Shown: piece by piece, positions 9,887-20,544 of the stretch
How positions within the stretch are numbered: position 1 is the first letter of the stretch
Layout: every line of letters starts with the position of its first letter
DNA from: Cordylochernes scorpioides
Lineage: Eukaryota > Arthropoda > Arachnida > Pseudoscorpiones > Chernetidae
DNA: 64,000 nt
Direction of reading: 5' to 3'
Assembly (NCBI GenBank): GCA_030710605.1
Contig: CP092872.1
Span: 11,653,691 to 11,717,690, forward strand
Made by a program: the position numbers and the translations under genes
Notes under the pieces: generated by a model
What the model was told of the DNA's origin: nothing
Database searches by the model: none
Seen by the model: the letters and a program-made list of their open reading frames with translations, nothing else

Positions 9887-11444
9887 TTAATCCCTCGGAC
9901 ATTTAATTTCAAAAGTTCTATCAGAAACATTTTCCTTATTCTTTATTAGTCTTAATCTTTCAGATCTCCTCACACCCTTTTTTATAAGTTCTTCTTCCTC
10001 TGTTTCTCTCAAACGAAGATCTCGTTCTTCTCTCTTTTCTCTCGTCATTCCTGGTTCTGGTCCTCTTCTATGTGGAGTAATTATTTCATCAGGAGGTATT
10101 TCCTCTATTTCACTCAAATCTATATCATTTTCATCTTGAGGAATATGCTCATCATCGATGTTAAAATTTTCTACTTGGTCTTCTCTATTACCACCATAGT
10201 CTTCATTCCCGTGAGAAATCAAATTTTGGTCTTCTCTACAAAAAAAGAAAAGTTCATTTTTATCAAGATTTCTACCTCTATTATTCATTAAATAATATCC
10301 TAACTTAGCTTCATTAAATTTAACGTCTGATACTTCATGAATTTCATCCATTTCCGGTAAATATATTCTATAGCCTTTTCTTATCATACTATAGCCCATC
10401 ATGATCCCTTTATGAGCTTTTGGTTCCATCTTCTTTCTCTTTTCTTTTCTAATATGAACATAAGCTTCGCTTCCGAACCCTTTTAAGTAAACAATGTTTG
10501 GTTTCCATCCTTTGTATATCTCGAAAGGAGTTGTATTCATTTCTTTGATTTTAATTCTATTATTTATATGAACAGCCACCTTAACACTTTCGCTCCAAAA
10601 TGTTAAAGGTAATTTAGAATCAATTAGCATGGTTCTAGCTGACTCAACTATGGTTCTATTGAATCTTTCGGCTTTTCCATTGCTTTCAGGAGTATAAGCT
10701 GTAGTAAATTCTTGTTTGATGCCCTTACTAGATAACCATCGCCTCAAATAGTTTGAAATATACTCTCCTCCATTATCATTTCGAATTCTCTTTACTTTCC
10801 TGCCAGTCTGTCTTTCCTCTTGCATAATCAAGTTTATTATGGAATCTGCTGTTTGAGATTTATTAGCAATTGGTATAACAAAAGTAAAATTACTATAGTC
10901 ATCAACAATAGTGATAAAATACCCATATCCAAAAGAATCATTTAAAGGTCCAACTATGTCGGTATGCCATAGATCCAAAATATCTTCAGATTGTTTATAT
11001 TGTATACTTTTGTAAGATTTTCTATGAATTTTTCCTAATGTACAAGATTCGCAATTCGCTTTGTTATTATGTAAATTTTTTAATCCTAATACAGTTGAAT
11101 TATCATACATTTCTTTTCAATTTCTGAAAATTTACATGAGCAAGTCTTTGATGCCATAGCATATCATCTACTTCTGCTTTTCTAGCTATTTCCATATTTA
11201 GGGTTCCTTCCACTTCAAATTTATCACCATTTCTCCTTGCCTCATATAAAATCTCACCATCTTTACCTATTACCTCAGCTTTATATTTACTAAATAATAC
11301 ACTTAAATCATGATCCACTATTTTTGCAACCGATAATAAACCTTCTCTCAAATCAGGCACATGCAAAACATTTTCAAATTTAATGAATCCCTCATCTACA
11401 TTCGACTTCATTCTTATATCTCCAATTCCCGATGATTTCATCAC
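9887..11444 (-). pseudogene. Copia GAG-pre-integrase and integrase (broken)
   Basis: Frame 11,444-11,103 holds the protease-adjacent region and the pre-integrase motif LWHQRLAHVNFQKL. Frame 11,110-9887 holds the integrase core, with the DDE residues in LWHTDIVGPL, RNDNGGEY and SNGKAERFNRT, followed by an acidic, arginine-rich tail. A frameshift separates the two. The catalytic triad itself is intact. Confidence 0.88.
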
Positions 11445-12533
11445 TGCAACCCTTCTCAGCTGTTGCTATAATTATCTCCTCCTCTTCATACTCTATAAAG
11501 AATTCCTTCCCACTAACCATATGGCTAGAGGCTCCAGAATCCATTGTCCATCTAATTTTTTCATCCCCTTGATCTTCCTCTTCGTAATTAACTTCACTTG
11601 TCTCCATCACATGACTTGTAGACTCTCTATAATTTCTCCTGTTTACTCCTCTCCTAGGCCCATTATAATTATGCTCTGCATTCTCTTCACCTCTATTCTT
11701 TCTACATATTTCCGATTTATGACCAAATCCTCCACATTTAAAACATTTGATCTTGCCTCTGCACTCTCTAGAAATGTGTCCCATCTTTCCACAGTTGAAA
11801 CATTTGATAGCAAAATTTCGTCTTCCCGTTCGGACCTCTCTAGTTTTAGATGCTATTTCTGTTTGCCGTTTTTCTTCTTTTCTAAGTTTTAATTTTTCTT
11901 CTGTTTCCCTCAGGATTTGTCTTATAGTGTTCATATTATTTTGCCTGTCTGATTTTATAATTTTTATCTCAAAATCAAATTCAACTCTCAACCCTTCCAA
12001 AACGAAGCAAATTAACTCTCTATCTTTAATCTCATCTCCTGCTTGAATGCTTTTGCTCTTTATAATCATTGCTCTATTTAAGTAGTCATCCACCGTTTCA
12101 TCTTCGTTCATTTTCAATTTTGACAATTCTATTCTATTTTTCATCTGTAAGTCTTCATTTTTAGATGCCATTTCTTCTCCAATTATATTCCATAATTTCT
12201 TGGCACTTTTTTCGCTCGAGTATTTCAGCACTTGAGTGTCATTCATTGTTCTATTCATCAAATTTCTTGCAATGGCATTGTCTCATCCCAGTCTTCCCAG
12301 ATTTTCATTTTTTCATCAAATTTCTTGTCTGTTTCTATTGGCTTTTCCACTTCTTCTCCTTCTATAATTATTCTCCATAATTTTAATCCCCGTAATTCAC
12401 TTTCAATTCGATTTGCCCAGATCAAGTAGTTTTTGTCTGAAAGTTTTTCTATTGGAGATAAATTAAATTTTGCATCTTTTCTTTTTTCTAAAAATTTTTC
12501 AATTAATCTTGATTTGCATAAATTTAAATTCAA
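11392..12533 (-). pseudogene. Copia Gag (broken)
   Basis: Frames 12,533-12,258 and 12,261-11,392 on the minus strand together read as copia Gag: a helical N-terminal region, then two zinc knuckles (CFNCGKMGHISREC and CFKCGGFGHKSEIC), then the protease signature WTMDSGASSHM. One frameshift near 12,260 separates the first 91 codons from the rest. Confidence 0.88.
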
Positions 12534-12538
12534 CCGCT

Positions 12539-12549
12539 CTCTGCTACCA
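12539..12549 (-). other. Copia primer-binding site (initiator Met tRNA)
   Basis: The minus strand reads TGGTAGCAGAG two bases inside the 5' LTR. This is complementary to the 3' end of eukaryotic initiator-Met tRNA, the usual copia primer. Confidence 0.8.
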
Positions 12550-12665
12550 ATTGTTGGGAGAATCTTAATAATTATTTTCTATTATAAGTAAAAAACTTCT
12601 TTATTGAAGACACTAATTACAATGAAGTCAAATTACTATAAAAAGAGTTTTAGAAACTCATACGG

Positions 12666-13451
12666 AGATATGTAGATGATATCTTTTGCATTATTAAAAC
12701 AGACAGCCTTCAACTCACATACAGCACCTTGCATGATTACAACCCCCATATTAAGTTTACATACGAAACAGAAATAGGTTCTGTTTTACCTTTCCTAGAC
12801 ATCCTTATTATTCGCACCCCTCAGTCTTTTCACACCTCTGTTTTTCATAAGAAGCATATCCCTCCCCAATATACGCATTTCTCCTCCAATAGTCCCATCT
12901 CCTTTAAAATTAATACAGTCAGGACCTTAACTAAAAGAATTGTTACCCATTGTTCCTTACCCATTTTTAAAACAATAGAAAGATCTAGAATCCATTCCTT
13001 ATTAACAACCGCTGGTTATCCCATAGATTTCATAGTAAAACATACTTTTGATCCACGTGTCCAAAGAACCACTACAATTCACAGGGCCACTTGTTGGCTC
13101 CCGTTCTCCCCTGCCGCAGTATCCATTTCCAGAGTCCTACGACCATACGGCATAAAAGTTCTCTACAATAGTCCCCCCAGCTTAGCCACCATCCTTAGAC
13201 ATCACATCACCAAATCTGACAAACCCACCCTACCCATAAACTCTACCGGCGCAATTTATTCCATACAGTGCCTGGATTGCCCAACTTCTTATGTTGGAGA
13301 AACAGGAAGAACTACTGGCATCCGTATTTCGGAGCACAGACGTAACATCCGCAATAAAGATCCCAAATCCTTAATTTTCACGCATATAGCACAAACAGGC
13401 CATAGTTTTGATCTCGACCATCCTCAAGTTAAATACCGGCCATATACATAA
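12666..13451 (+). pseudogene. Penelope-like RT end plus GIY-YIG endonuclease (5' truncated)
   Basis: The frame is open from the insertion edge and opens with RYVDDIF, the RT catalytic motif. It has no start codon of its own. After the RT thumb region come a CCHH-type segment and the GIY-YIG nuclease: GAIYSIQCLDC, then SYVGETGR with the catalytic arginine further on in ISEHRRN. In Penelope-like elements this endonuclease nicks the target for priming. The frame shifts at about 13,440; sequence after it (CLESI-like codons) appears to continue the protein in another frame. Confidence 0.85.
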
Positions 13452-13911
13452 CAAATATCACCGACTCTGCCTAGAATCTATTATTTCCACACAAAACAAT
13501 AGTTGTAACCGCAAAATAGACCTCCCAGACATTTACCAGATACTTTATAAATAGCTTGTCTTTCACCCCCCCCCCCCCACCCCCCCCTCTTATATCTCAA
13601 AGATGGTTGCAGCACTGGGTGGGACCCTCCTTGGTCTGGTAGATTTTAACTTCCATATACTGTTTTATTCTTTGTTCTTTTGGTGTAGGAATGTCGCCGT
13701 TTTAATAATAATTTTACCTTAGTTTTTAGTCTCTTTCAAGTTTATTGCTTATTTTTTAGTCGTCACGCTTGTATTATGTAAATTTCATTTTAAATATTTG
13801 TTTTATTCTCTTTTTACGCTATTTTCTCTTCAATATGTAAATTTATTGGTGTATATATTAGTTTTTTTTTTTTTTTTCCTCCTCTAATAGCATGTTAGCA
13901 CGTTTTACTAT

Positions 13912-13950
13912 CCACGCCCGATGAAGAACGTTCTGTTCGAAAGCTTGCGG
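13912..13950 (+). ncRNA. Hammerhead-ribozyme-like motif in a Penelope 3' region
   Basis: Core CCGATGA (13,918-13,924; canonical CUGANGA with U4 changed to C), stem II GAAC/GTTC, then GAAA (13,939-13,942), a minimal stem III and CGC/GCG stem I. The core change probably makes this copy inactive. Confidence 0.5.
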
Positions 13951-14795
13951 TAATAAAGAAATCTACACAAGAAGCTCCTCTTATTGTTTATTATTGTTTT
14001 AAACTCATACGTCTCCACACAGATTCTCAACCACTCTCACTCAAAGAAAATACCTATATATATACACACATAACATACACCACAGAATAAAATAATCCAC
14101 AGATTAATATAATCATAGAATGAAAAATGAACATTTTAAATTATAAATATCAACATAAATAACTTCCCAAAGTTTCATGGCGTTCCAATGAGTGTTTTGG
14201 TCAGGCATAAAGGACAGACAGACAGACATACATTCATTTTTACATATATAAAAATAAGGGCAGTAGATGATAATTTTTTAATTTTTAAAAGAATCTTTTA
14301 CGCGTCTAAAAGAGTTTCAATTTCACATAGAATACATGTGCAGAGCTGAATACGGTAGAGAGGATAGGATCTTCCACATGTAGCCTTGTCCGACAACAGA
14401 GGAAAGACAAAAATTGACAATCTTGCATACATGCCTATCATGGTAATAAGTTTGCATCCTCACATGTCTGTTAGAATGTTACAAGAATTTATCTGATCCA
14501 TTTGCTTATGTGAGCTTTGCCGACTTGTACTACAAGTTCTACAGTTCAGAAAAGTTGAGAATATTGTTTAAAAGAACGGGAAAATGGGGAGCTAGAAGAC
14601 ACCTAATGATTGTAATGACTCCATTCTAAGAATGTAAATATCTGACTAATTATCTGTTATTGATGCTATCTAAATTTCTCTCTCTTTGTTTCTTGGGCGA
14701 GTTTGTATAAAACTAGATGTCTTAATAAAAAAGACTGATGTGGTTTGTTGTTACATGTTTTAATTGTGACGTCTAAGGTAAAAATCGTATTCTTA

Positions 14796-15165
14796 CCGAC
14801 GTTGAAGAGTCATCAGTAGATGCCCAATGCATATCCATAGGCCATTCAGTCGTCCATTACCATCCGTACATGGAACAGTCTGGGAGAACTTGCCAGTTCT
14901 TGCTGCTCGACCGACGTTGAAGAGTCATCAGTAGATGTCCAATGAATATCCATAGAACATTCAGTCGTTCAATACCGTCCGTACATGGAACAGTCTGGAA
15001 AAACTTTCCAGTTCTAACTGCTTTACCGACGTTGAAGAGTCATCAGTAGATGTTCAATGAATATCCATAGACCACTCAATCGTCCATTACCGTCTGTACA
15101 TGGACAGCTTGGAAAGAAATTTCAGTTCTTGCTGCTCGACCGACGTTGAAGAAGGCTCACCGCAA
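14796..15165. repeat. 115-bp tandem repeat, about 3.2 copies
   Basis: Units begin CCGACGTTGAAGAGTCATCA at 14,796, 14,911 and 15,026, with a truncated copy at 15,140. Each contains ATATCCATAG and GTACATGGA(A)CAG. The array is non-coding and lies about 350 bp past the 3' end of the receptor-like gene on the opposite strand. Confidence 0.9.
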
Positions 15166-15513
15166 TTGGAAACTAATGTGAAATGACTTCATCTAACAGT
15201 GCGAGTAGGGACTTGGTGTGGTTATTGTTGATGGTTTGATTCCTAGGTGGTGAATATACCTAAGAGTATCTATATCTACATTGGTAACTCGAACAAAGAA
15301 AGTGTGCCTATTTATTGATATAAATTATTTTCCAGTGTGTTCCACATCCTCATCAAGTTCCATAATCCAATAGGAAAATAGAGAAGTTGTTAAACAGTCG
15401 TCTCACATTTTCACGATGTCTTGCCAGTCTCTTGAGGTGATGGTTTGATATTGGTCTTTCAGTCTAAGTGTATCCAATACTTCGAGTTCTATACAGATAA
15501 GAATTTAGCAGAT

Positions 15514-16488
15514 TTAGCGAGGATGGTCCGGGCGTGTCTCCAGACGAGCGCCAAGCTGAACTACGAAGGCAGCATAGGAGATTCCACCTGCGGCTAGAGT
15601 AAGCAGCAGTCCACGGACAGAGGCACGGCTCCCAGTGCCGTGAAAGAGATCCTGAGAGCTCCAGAACTGCGGAGTCCCAGAGTGACCACACGGCTCTCCA
15701 GAGGTCCCAGCAAGAGGAAGAGCTCTGGCAACTTCAGCGGCCGCATCCCCCACCATAGCAGGTAGCCATGAAGCTAGAGCCAGTTGTGCCGTACATTTCA
15801 CCGCTTCGTTCATTGCCATCAGCGGAATTAGACGATACACTTTATCCACAAAGAGAATCTGAGCACTCAGGATCATCTGTAGAGCTATATGCAGAACCCA
15901 GATCAAAGCCACAGGTGCAAAGGCCTTTTCCACCAATCCACACAGCTCTTCCACCTTTCTGTGTTCTTCCCAGGCTTCCATCAAGTTCTTTGGCTTCATA
16001 GCAGAGAACTCCGTCCAGAGTCCAATAAAAATGAAATACAAAACAAAAATATCGTTAAAGCATTTTACAAAAAGAAGAAAATCCATGTAGTGTTGGATAA
16101 TTTTATACCATCCCAAGAAATGGCGATCGGCCAACTCGAAGATTACATCATTCACAATAATAAATAATATTGCTAATAGAGCAAAAACATTAAAAATCTT
16201 GCGTGTTCTTGCAAACATTGGCTTCTTGATTTGATTCAAGGATGCCATAACTTGTTTTAACTTCTCGCTATGGTAATGCAATCGCAGCGAAGCATACAAT
16301 TGCACCGTATCCCAAATTATTTCATCAAATTTGGATAAGTTGTAAGATTTTGTCGAGATAATATGTCGCAAGTCTATAGCAATACGTACCAAAAAGATGA
16401 AGTAGCAGACGAGACAACGTAGAAGATGCACCAAACGTTTATCATCACCAATCATAGATCCAAAGAAGAAATCAGAATTCTCAACCAT
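15514..16488 (-). CDS. Gustatory-receptor-like seven-transmembrane protein, large exon
   Basis: 324 codons with about six hydrophobic segments (near residues 22-42, 100-120, 134-158, 190-212, 218-245 and 293-310). It ends in GGISYAAFVVQL, which fits the TYxxxxxQ ending of TM7 in arthropod gustatory receptors (ligand-gated chemosensory channels of the plasma membrane). The family usually has 380-420 residues. The ATG at 16,488 follows TTTCTTCCTAG on the minus strand, a good splice acceptor, so this is probably an internal exon boundary with an N-terminal exon upstream. Oddity: the stretch from about 15,745 to 15,600 makes better receptor sequence (RISFTALGAVPLSVD) in the +1 frame, with a return to the main frame just before TM7. 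Two compensating indels, a hidden splice, or pseudogenisation are all possible. The receptor call is good; function of this copy is unsure. Confidence 0.7.
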   Translation of the reverse strand: MVENSDFFFGSMIGDDKRLVHLLRCLVCYFIFLVRIAIDLRHIISTKSYNLSKFDEIIWDTVQLYASLRLHYHSEKLKQVMASLNQIKKPMFARTRKIFNVFALLAILFIIVNDVIFELADRHFLGWYKIIQHYMDFLLFVKCFNDIFVLYFIFIGLWTEFSAMKPKNLMEAWEEHRKVEELCGLVEKAFAPVALIWVLHIALQMILSAQILFVDKVYRLIPLMAMNEAVKCTAQLALASWLPAMVGDAAAEVARALPLAGTSGEPCGHSGTPQFWSSQDLFHGTGSRASVRGLLLTLAAGGISYAAFVVQLGARLETRPDHPR

Positions 16489-17024
16489 CTAGGAAGAAAT
16501 GACGACATGTCTAACAAAATTTCTATCCAGAATATAACTAAAATAAGAGAAAATTTCTAAATATTGATTAGTAGGAAATAAATGGATCGTTGTGGTGTCG
16601 TCGTATTCAATAAGAATTTAATGAAAAGAAGTCTTCGAAAACCTTGACATTGAAATGTGACGATCAATATTGCAGAAGATAAATGGCTGAGTTTGTAACA
16701 TAAGACTTTAATTAAAAACTTTCTTTTCAAAACAATTTCTTAAGATTCTTCTTCTTCGATCGTAGAATCTTTTAAACTTAAAAAAAAAAAACTTTTTTTT
16801 TTCACAAGTCACACACGCGGTAAAAAACAACAAAGTTTCATACGAGAGATCGACTTACTAACAAGCTAAAATAAATTAGCTAATTTACTAATAAGTATTT
16901 AACAAACGAGCTCTGCTAACTAATCACCCTTTTTTACATATAGTTTATTTTTAACTATTTTTATATTTTGTAGAAAATATTTAAGCATTACTTTCATTTT
17001 CTTCTGATAAATTCACTACTTTAT
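16489..17024. other. AT-rich region without a gene
   Basis: No coding frame recognised. It would contain the upstream intron or promoter of the receptor-like gene on the minus strand. Homopolymer A and T runs lie at 16,778-16,802. Confidence 0.6.
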
Positions 17025-17375
17025 TCTTTAACAGGCAAAGGACCCCTTCTTAAGTTTCCTATTCAAACTGAATGCTATCAATGATCCAACATGTGAATGC
17101 CGCTTAGATGTTGAATCACCAGAGCATCTTCTTTTAACTTGCCCTCTGACTAATCAAATTATATGTAGATACTTTGAAACATTACCAAATTCTCTTTTAT
17201 GTATATACTCTATCTTATGAGAACTTTGTTAAGTTTAGAACTATTTGTACAATAATTTACAAAACAATACTAATCCATCGTGTAAATAATTAATCATATA
17301 TATGTAAATAATACTAGCACAGCACAATAGTCCTTTGGACTTCGTGCTTTTGTAACAATAAATAAATAAATAAAT
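17025..17375 (+). mobile_element. 3' end of a Jockey/I-like LINE, 5' truncated
   Basis: A short plus-strand frame reads DPTCECRLDVESPEHLLLTC, the Cys/His-rich signature found after the RT of Jockey/I-type LINEs. A non-coding tail follows, ending in (AATA)n at 17,350-17,375. It is related to, but not the same as, the LINE at 35,600-39,900, which has [17 protein letters not shown] at the same place. Confidence 0.75.
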
Positions 17376-17410
17376 TACTCTCTTATTTTGCAACAAGTAT
17401 CATAAATATA

Positions 17411-17660
17411 AGTTTGTCCCAAAAGTTCATGTTTTTTCTTATTACTTGACGAATAATATTATTACGGTGAATACATAATACAATTAACTCGAAACTATTA
17501 TAGACGTGTATGATTATTTTTAAAAATTAACAATTTCTACTGTCCTATACCACGTCTATAATAGTTTCGATAATGCATCATAACAAAATACAATTACTTT
17601 ATACTTATAACAAAATACCTCGTAAAAGATGGACGATTGGTCCATCGAAATATCGATTAA
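17411..17660. mobile_element. Mariner-type MITE interrupted by a hairpin MITE
   Basis: TTTGTCCCAAAAGTTCATG and the blocks TAATATTATTACGG and ACAATTACTTTATAC also occur, inverted, in the MITE at 46,089-46,275. The copy here is split by an 80-bp hairpin (17,490-17,569) whose 19-bp arms CGAAACTATTATAGACGTG are perfect reverse complements. Confidence 0.7.
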
Positions 17661-17990
17661 TAAATAATCTTATTACAACTCAAAATAAGCCTTATTTTTA
17701 ATACTCTATATACAGTTACGAGCGTCATTCTTCATCTCTTAATCAGTCAGTTTTCGTCTCTGTCACCGTTTGCTTTTTTTTTTTTTTGGAATGGCGCCCT
17801 CCTATTGGTTGGCTACGATCACGCCACGGCCTGCCCGAAAATTTCCTTTAATTAATGCAAATAAAAAAGTTTCGGCGTCTTATTATTATTATTGTAACAA
17901 AGTATTTATTATTTTTATTAACAGAGTGGTCATTTTTATGTTTATATTTTGCTACTCTGTAAATTTCCCTCGTGGCTTATCTTTTGTTTA

Positions 17991-18500
17991 CCACACACAC
18001 ACACACACACACACAAAAGCCTTTATTAAGACACACAGGTCTTACAGAGGATTCTCCTTGGGGTTACAAAACGGAGAAAGTGGGAAATAAAAATGGTGAA
18101 AGAATATATACATATGGTAAATATATACAGATTATAAGAAATAATAAAGAAATAAGAAGAATTTTAAAAAATAAATAAATAAAATAAAATTTTTTTGGAA
18201 ATATGGATGGTATATACAGGAAACATTATATAAAACAATCAAGCTAATAGATTAGTCTGAGTAAATTGGAGGAAAAGAAATTTATTATACAACAACAACA
18301 ACAACAAAAACCCTATTAAGACCTTTCAGTCTTATATAGATTCTCCAAGCAGAAATGTAGGATACATACAGGAAAAAAAAAAAAATAATAGTACCTTAAT
18401 GGTACATTATAGTGGAAACATTTTATAAAACAATCAAGCTAATAGATTAGTCTGGGTAAATTGGAGGAAAAGAAATTTATTATACATGGATTTGCCACAG
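17991..18500 (-). repeat. CA microsatellite and clustered short retroelement ends
   Basis: A (CA)n run at 17,991-18,015 leads into CTTTATTAAGACACACAGG. A similar (CAA)n-CCCTATTAAGACCTTTCAG junction lies at 18,295. A block of about 85 bp containing AATCAAGCTAATAGATTAGT is duplicated at 18,235 and 18,425. A third CAACAACAAAAACCTTTATTAAGACAC junction is at 19,190, and a fourth related copy starts near 28,937. Read on the minus strand these look like 3' ends of one LINE or SINE family with a (GTT)n tail. Confidence 0.6.
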
Positions 18501-18863
18501 ATTCACCGCAAATGAAGATAAAAAAGCAAAAGCTAATCACAATCAATATTGAGATAATGAAATTTATACATTATAATTAAGACAATTGAGCTCATTAACA
18601 TATTTAAAAGGGTAAATCCGAGAGGAAAAAAAAAGATACAAAATAAAAAAATGAAAAAAAAAAAAAAAAACACTGGAATTTACATATGATACATACACCA
18701 AGATTTTTCGTCTCAATAAAATAATTTCTCAGCTGATGAATGAAGGTTATAAAAATTTGAAGCGTAGATTTTTTAAACAATATTTTCATTCATAGAAAGC
18801 GAAATATATAAGAAATTAAAGCAAGGAAGGAATAAACATTATATCATGTCAGGTCTTGTTGAA

Positions 18864-19112
18864 TTATTCGATAGCAGCTCTGAGACAATCGAACAATCTT
18901 TTTGCACCAGGGGGTTCGCTCTTATCTCGCCGATAACGACTAATGTCAGATAACAGTTGTAAGATTTTCCAAGAGAATTTTCCTTTTCCCCTGTAAAAGA
19001 TTGACAGTCGAGATAATGACCCCTTAGGGCGGTTGTTTATACACAGATAACATTCCTGACCTTCTTTACTGAAAGACAAATAAAAGTCCTGGGAAGATTC
19101 GTGTTGAACCAC
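18864..19112 (-). other. Unrecognised open frame, 82 codons
   Basis: Begins MVQHESSQDFYLSFSKEGQE and continues with moderately complex composition (CYLCINNRPKG, SDISRYRRDK) unlike the low-complexity frames around it. The frame is open a little further on both sides. It lies between two LINE-type fragments, so a piece of a retroelement ORF is likeliest. I do not recognise a domain. Confidence 0.25.
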
Positions 19113-19204
19113 CTAGAGAAGAGAAATTTAATTAAAGAAAACGTATCAAAGAGACGTAGAAAGTGAGAAAAGCAAAAGGAGAAGGTAATAAACAACAACA
19201 ACAA

Positions 19205-20361
19205 CAAAAACCTTTATTAAGACACTATTATTTGTAGGGTAATTTGAGTGGCGATGATTAACTGAGCATGTATTTCGGGTTTTCCTATTTGGCGGAAAGA
19301 TTGGATGATCTATTGATAGTCTCTGCCAGCAGGTCAGTGAAAAGGTATCGTTGGATTGACTATTTACAAGTGATTGTTTTCCTAACTGCTTGCTACAATG
19401 AATGTCCATTGGCATCTACAATTTGTCCATCACAGACCTTATATGCTATGCCATTAATTAATAATTTATTGGCCCTTAGCTTAGCTAGAGTACCTTTTTC
19501 GACGAGTTCTCTTCTTTTGACATTCAAAACGCGCCGTTGTTCTCTCATCTTCATGCTATAGTCTTTCGATAGTGATATCTTAGTTCCTTTTAAATTGAGA
19601 GCAGCTTTGAATAGAGTTAATCTATCGTTTTGTTCTGGACTTCAATCAGGATCGGTGCACCAGGTTTTCTGGATAATCGGTGGCATCGCGTGATGTTTAT
19701 CTTCTCCGTTGTTTGCATATTTTCTTCGATAACCTTCCGTATCCGTTCTCGGCAGTCCTCGTTATTATCTTGTTCTATTCCGTAAAAAAATGAGGTTCCT
19801 TTCTCTGCTCTTTGCATCCAAGTGTTCAAGCTGGTCTTCTAAGTCTTTTATTTTTTTGGAGTTTTGAGAGAGTGCTGCCTTTGTAACGGCAGAAGATTCC
19901 TCTAGTTGTTGCAGTCTTTGGTTTATATTTTCTACTCTATCGTCGATTGCCGAAAGACGGGATTCCAGCCTCTCACCCCAGCTATCCAGCCTTTTGGTGA
20001 GTGCATTTATCAGATCTTTGATATCTTTATCCCTATCTAAGCTTGCTTCCAACGTCGTTTGCTTGGACATCTTAGGGCCTGGGTTTTGTTCAATGCCAGC
20101 TAATATTAAGAGCATTAAAACTACACATATAAGGTGAAAGTTTCTGAAATATTTTGAGAGTGAAAGATTCACACGTGATAAGCAAATCTTTTTGCCGCCA
20201 TATGTATCCGGCTTGAAAGTATGTAAATTTGGCTCAGAATTCTTGTCTAATAGACATAAAATTATGATGGTAAGATATATTGGATATGTAGGTTTCATTT
20301 CAGATAGATTGAATTTGCACTTTAGTAAAAATAGAGAAAATATTTTAGTCAGACAGTTCAC
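19205..20361 (-). pseudogene. LINE ORF1 (L1/CR1-like) with a 2A-like motif, frameshifted
   Basis: Minus strand, in order: a basic, hydrophobic leader; the motif GIEQNPGP (20,074-20,097) preceded by the hydrophobic run VVLMLLILA; a coiled coil (RLESRLSAIDDRVENINQRL...); then, after a frameshift at a T7 run near 19,784, an RRM-like region (FYGIEQDNNEDC, ITRCHRLSRKPGAP); and, in another frame down to about 19,260, the C-terminal domain (LFKAALNLKGTKISL, MREQRRVLNVKRREL). This is the plan of L1/CR1-type ORF1 RNA-binding proteins. 2A-like peptides are known at the N-terminus of ORF1 in some CR1-like elements, where they interrupt peptide-bond formation. No RT follows, so the copy is truncated. Confidence 0.75.
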
Positions 20362-20544
20362 TTACCAAGAGCGACGTTGCGTGCTGCCTATACGTGCCGC
20401 CTCCTAGCGGAGAATCATCTTTTGTTTACCATTCATAGTTTGTCCTTGCCTGAAATAAATTGTTGTCTCCTCTTGAAGTTTTTGTCTTCCCTAATTTTCC
20501 ACGTGGCAATATTATTATTTTTTTTTTTTGAATTTGTCAGAATA

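Larger units (their letters stand above)
12665..14000 (+). mobile_element. 5'-truncated Penelope-like element inside the copia LTR
   Basis: A 1.34-kb insert with an 11-bp target duplication. It starts abruptly at the RT catalytic motif, continues into a GIY-YIG endonuclease, and ends in a 3' region that has a C-rich run (13,566-13,590), a T-rich run and a hammerhead-like motif (13,912-13,950). 5' truncation is usual for Penelope-like elements. Confidence 0.88.
12552..14155 (-). repeat. 5' LTR of the copia element, split by a Penelope-like insertion
   Basis: The two parts 12,552-12,664 and 14,001-14,155 together match the intact LTR at 8134-8388. The 11 bases AAACTCATACG occur on both sides of the insert (12,654-12,664 and 14,001-14,011), an apparent target-site duplication. 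Confidence 0.9.
8129..14160 (-). mobile_element. Ty1/copia-type LTR retrotransposon, degenerate, minus strand
   Basis: LTRs of 255 bp (8134-8388 and the split copy 12,552-14,155) begin TGTTGGGAGA and end ATCAACA on the plus strand. They are flanked by the 5-bp duplication TAAAT (8129-8133, 14,156-14,160). On the minus strand the 5' LTR is followed by a primer-binding site (12,539-12,549) complementary to the initiator-Met tRNA end, and the 3' LTR is preceded by a polypurine tract at 8389-8400. The order gag, integrase, RT, RNase H is the copia order. The coding region is broken into several frames, so this copy is dead. Confidence 0.93.
7734..14262 (+). repeat. RTE/SINE-type dispersed repeat split by the copia insertion
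   Basis: The left half (7734-8133) opens CTAGCGGACGTACCCGGCTT. The right half (14,156-14,262) ends with the GGACAGACAGACAGAC run and a CATTCATTTTTACATATATA tail. This head and tail resemble repeats common in arthropod genomes and usually linked to RTE-type LINE machinery (from memory, not checked). Removing the copia element joins the halves cleanly through one copy of TAAAT. Confidence 0.5.
7587..14340. mobile_element. Outer inverted-repeat element carrying a transposon nest
   Basis: The left end (7587-7660, CACATGT... to ATACTGCCC) is matched by the reverse complement of 14,258-14,340 over most of its length. Shared blocks include TTTTAGACGC and TTCTTTTAAAAATT. A short hairpin MITE at 17,490-17,569 has related sequence. 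The two arms therefore probably are halves of one MITE-like element later split by the RTE-like repeat, the copia element and the Penelope fragment within it. The pairing is imperfect. Confidence 0.5.
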
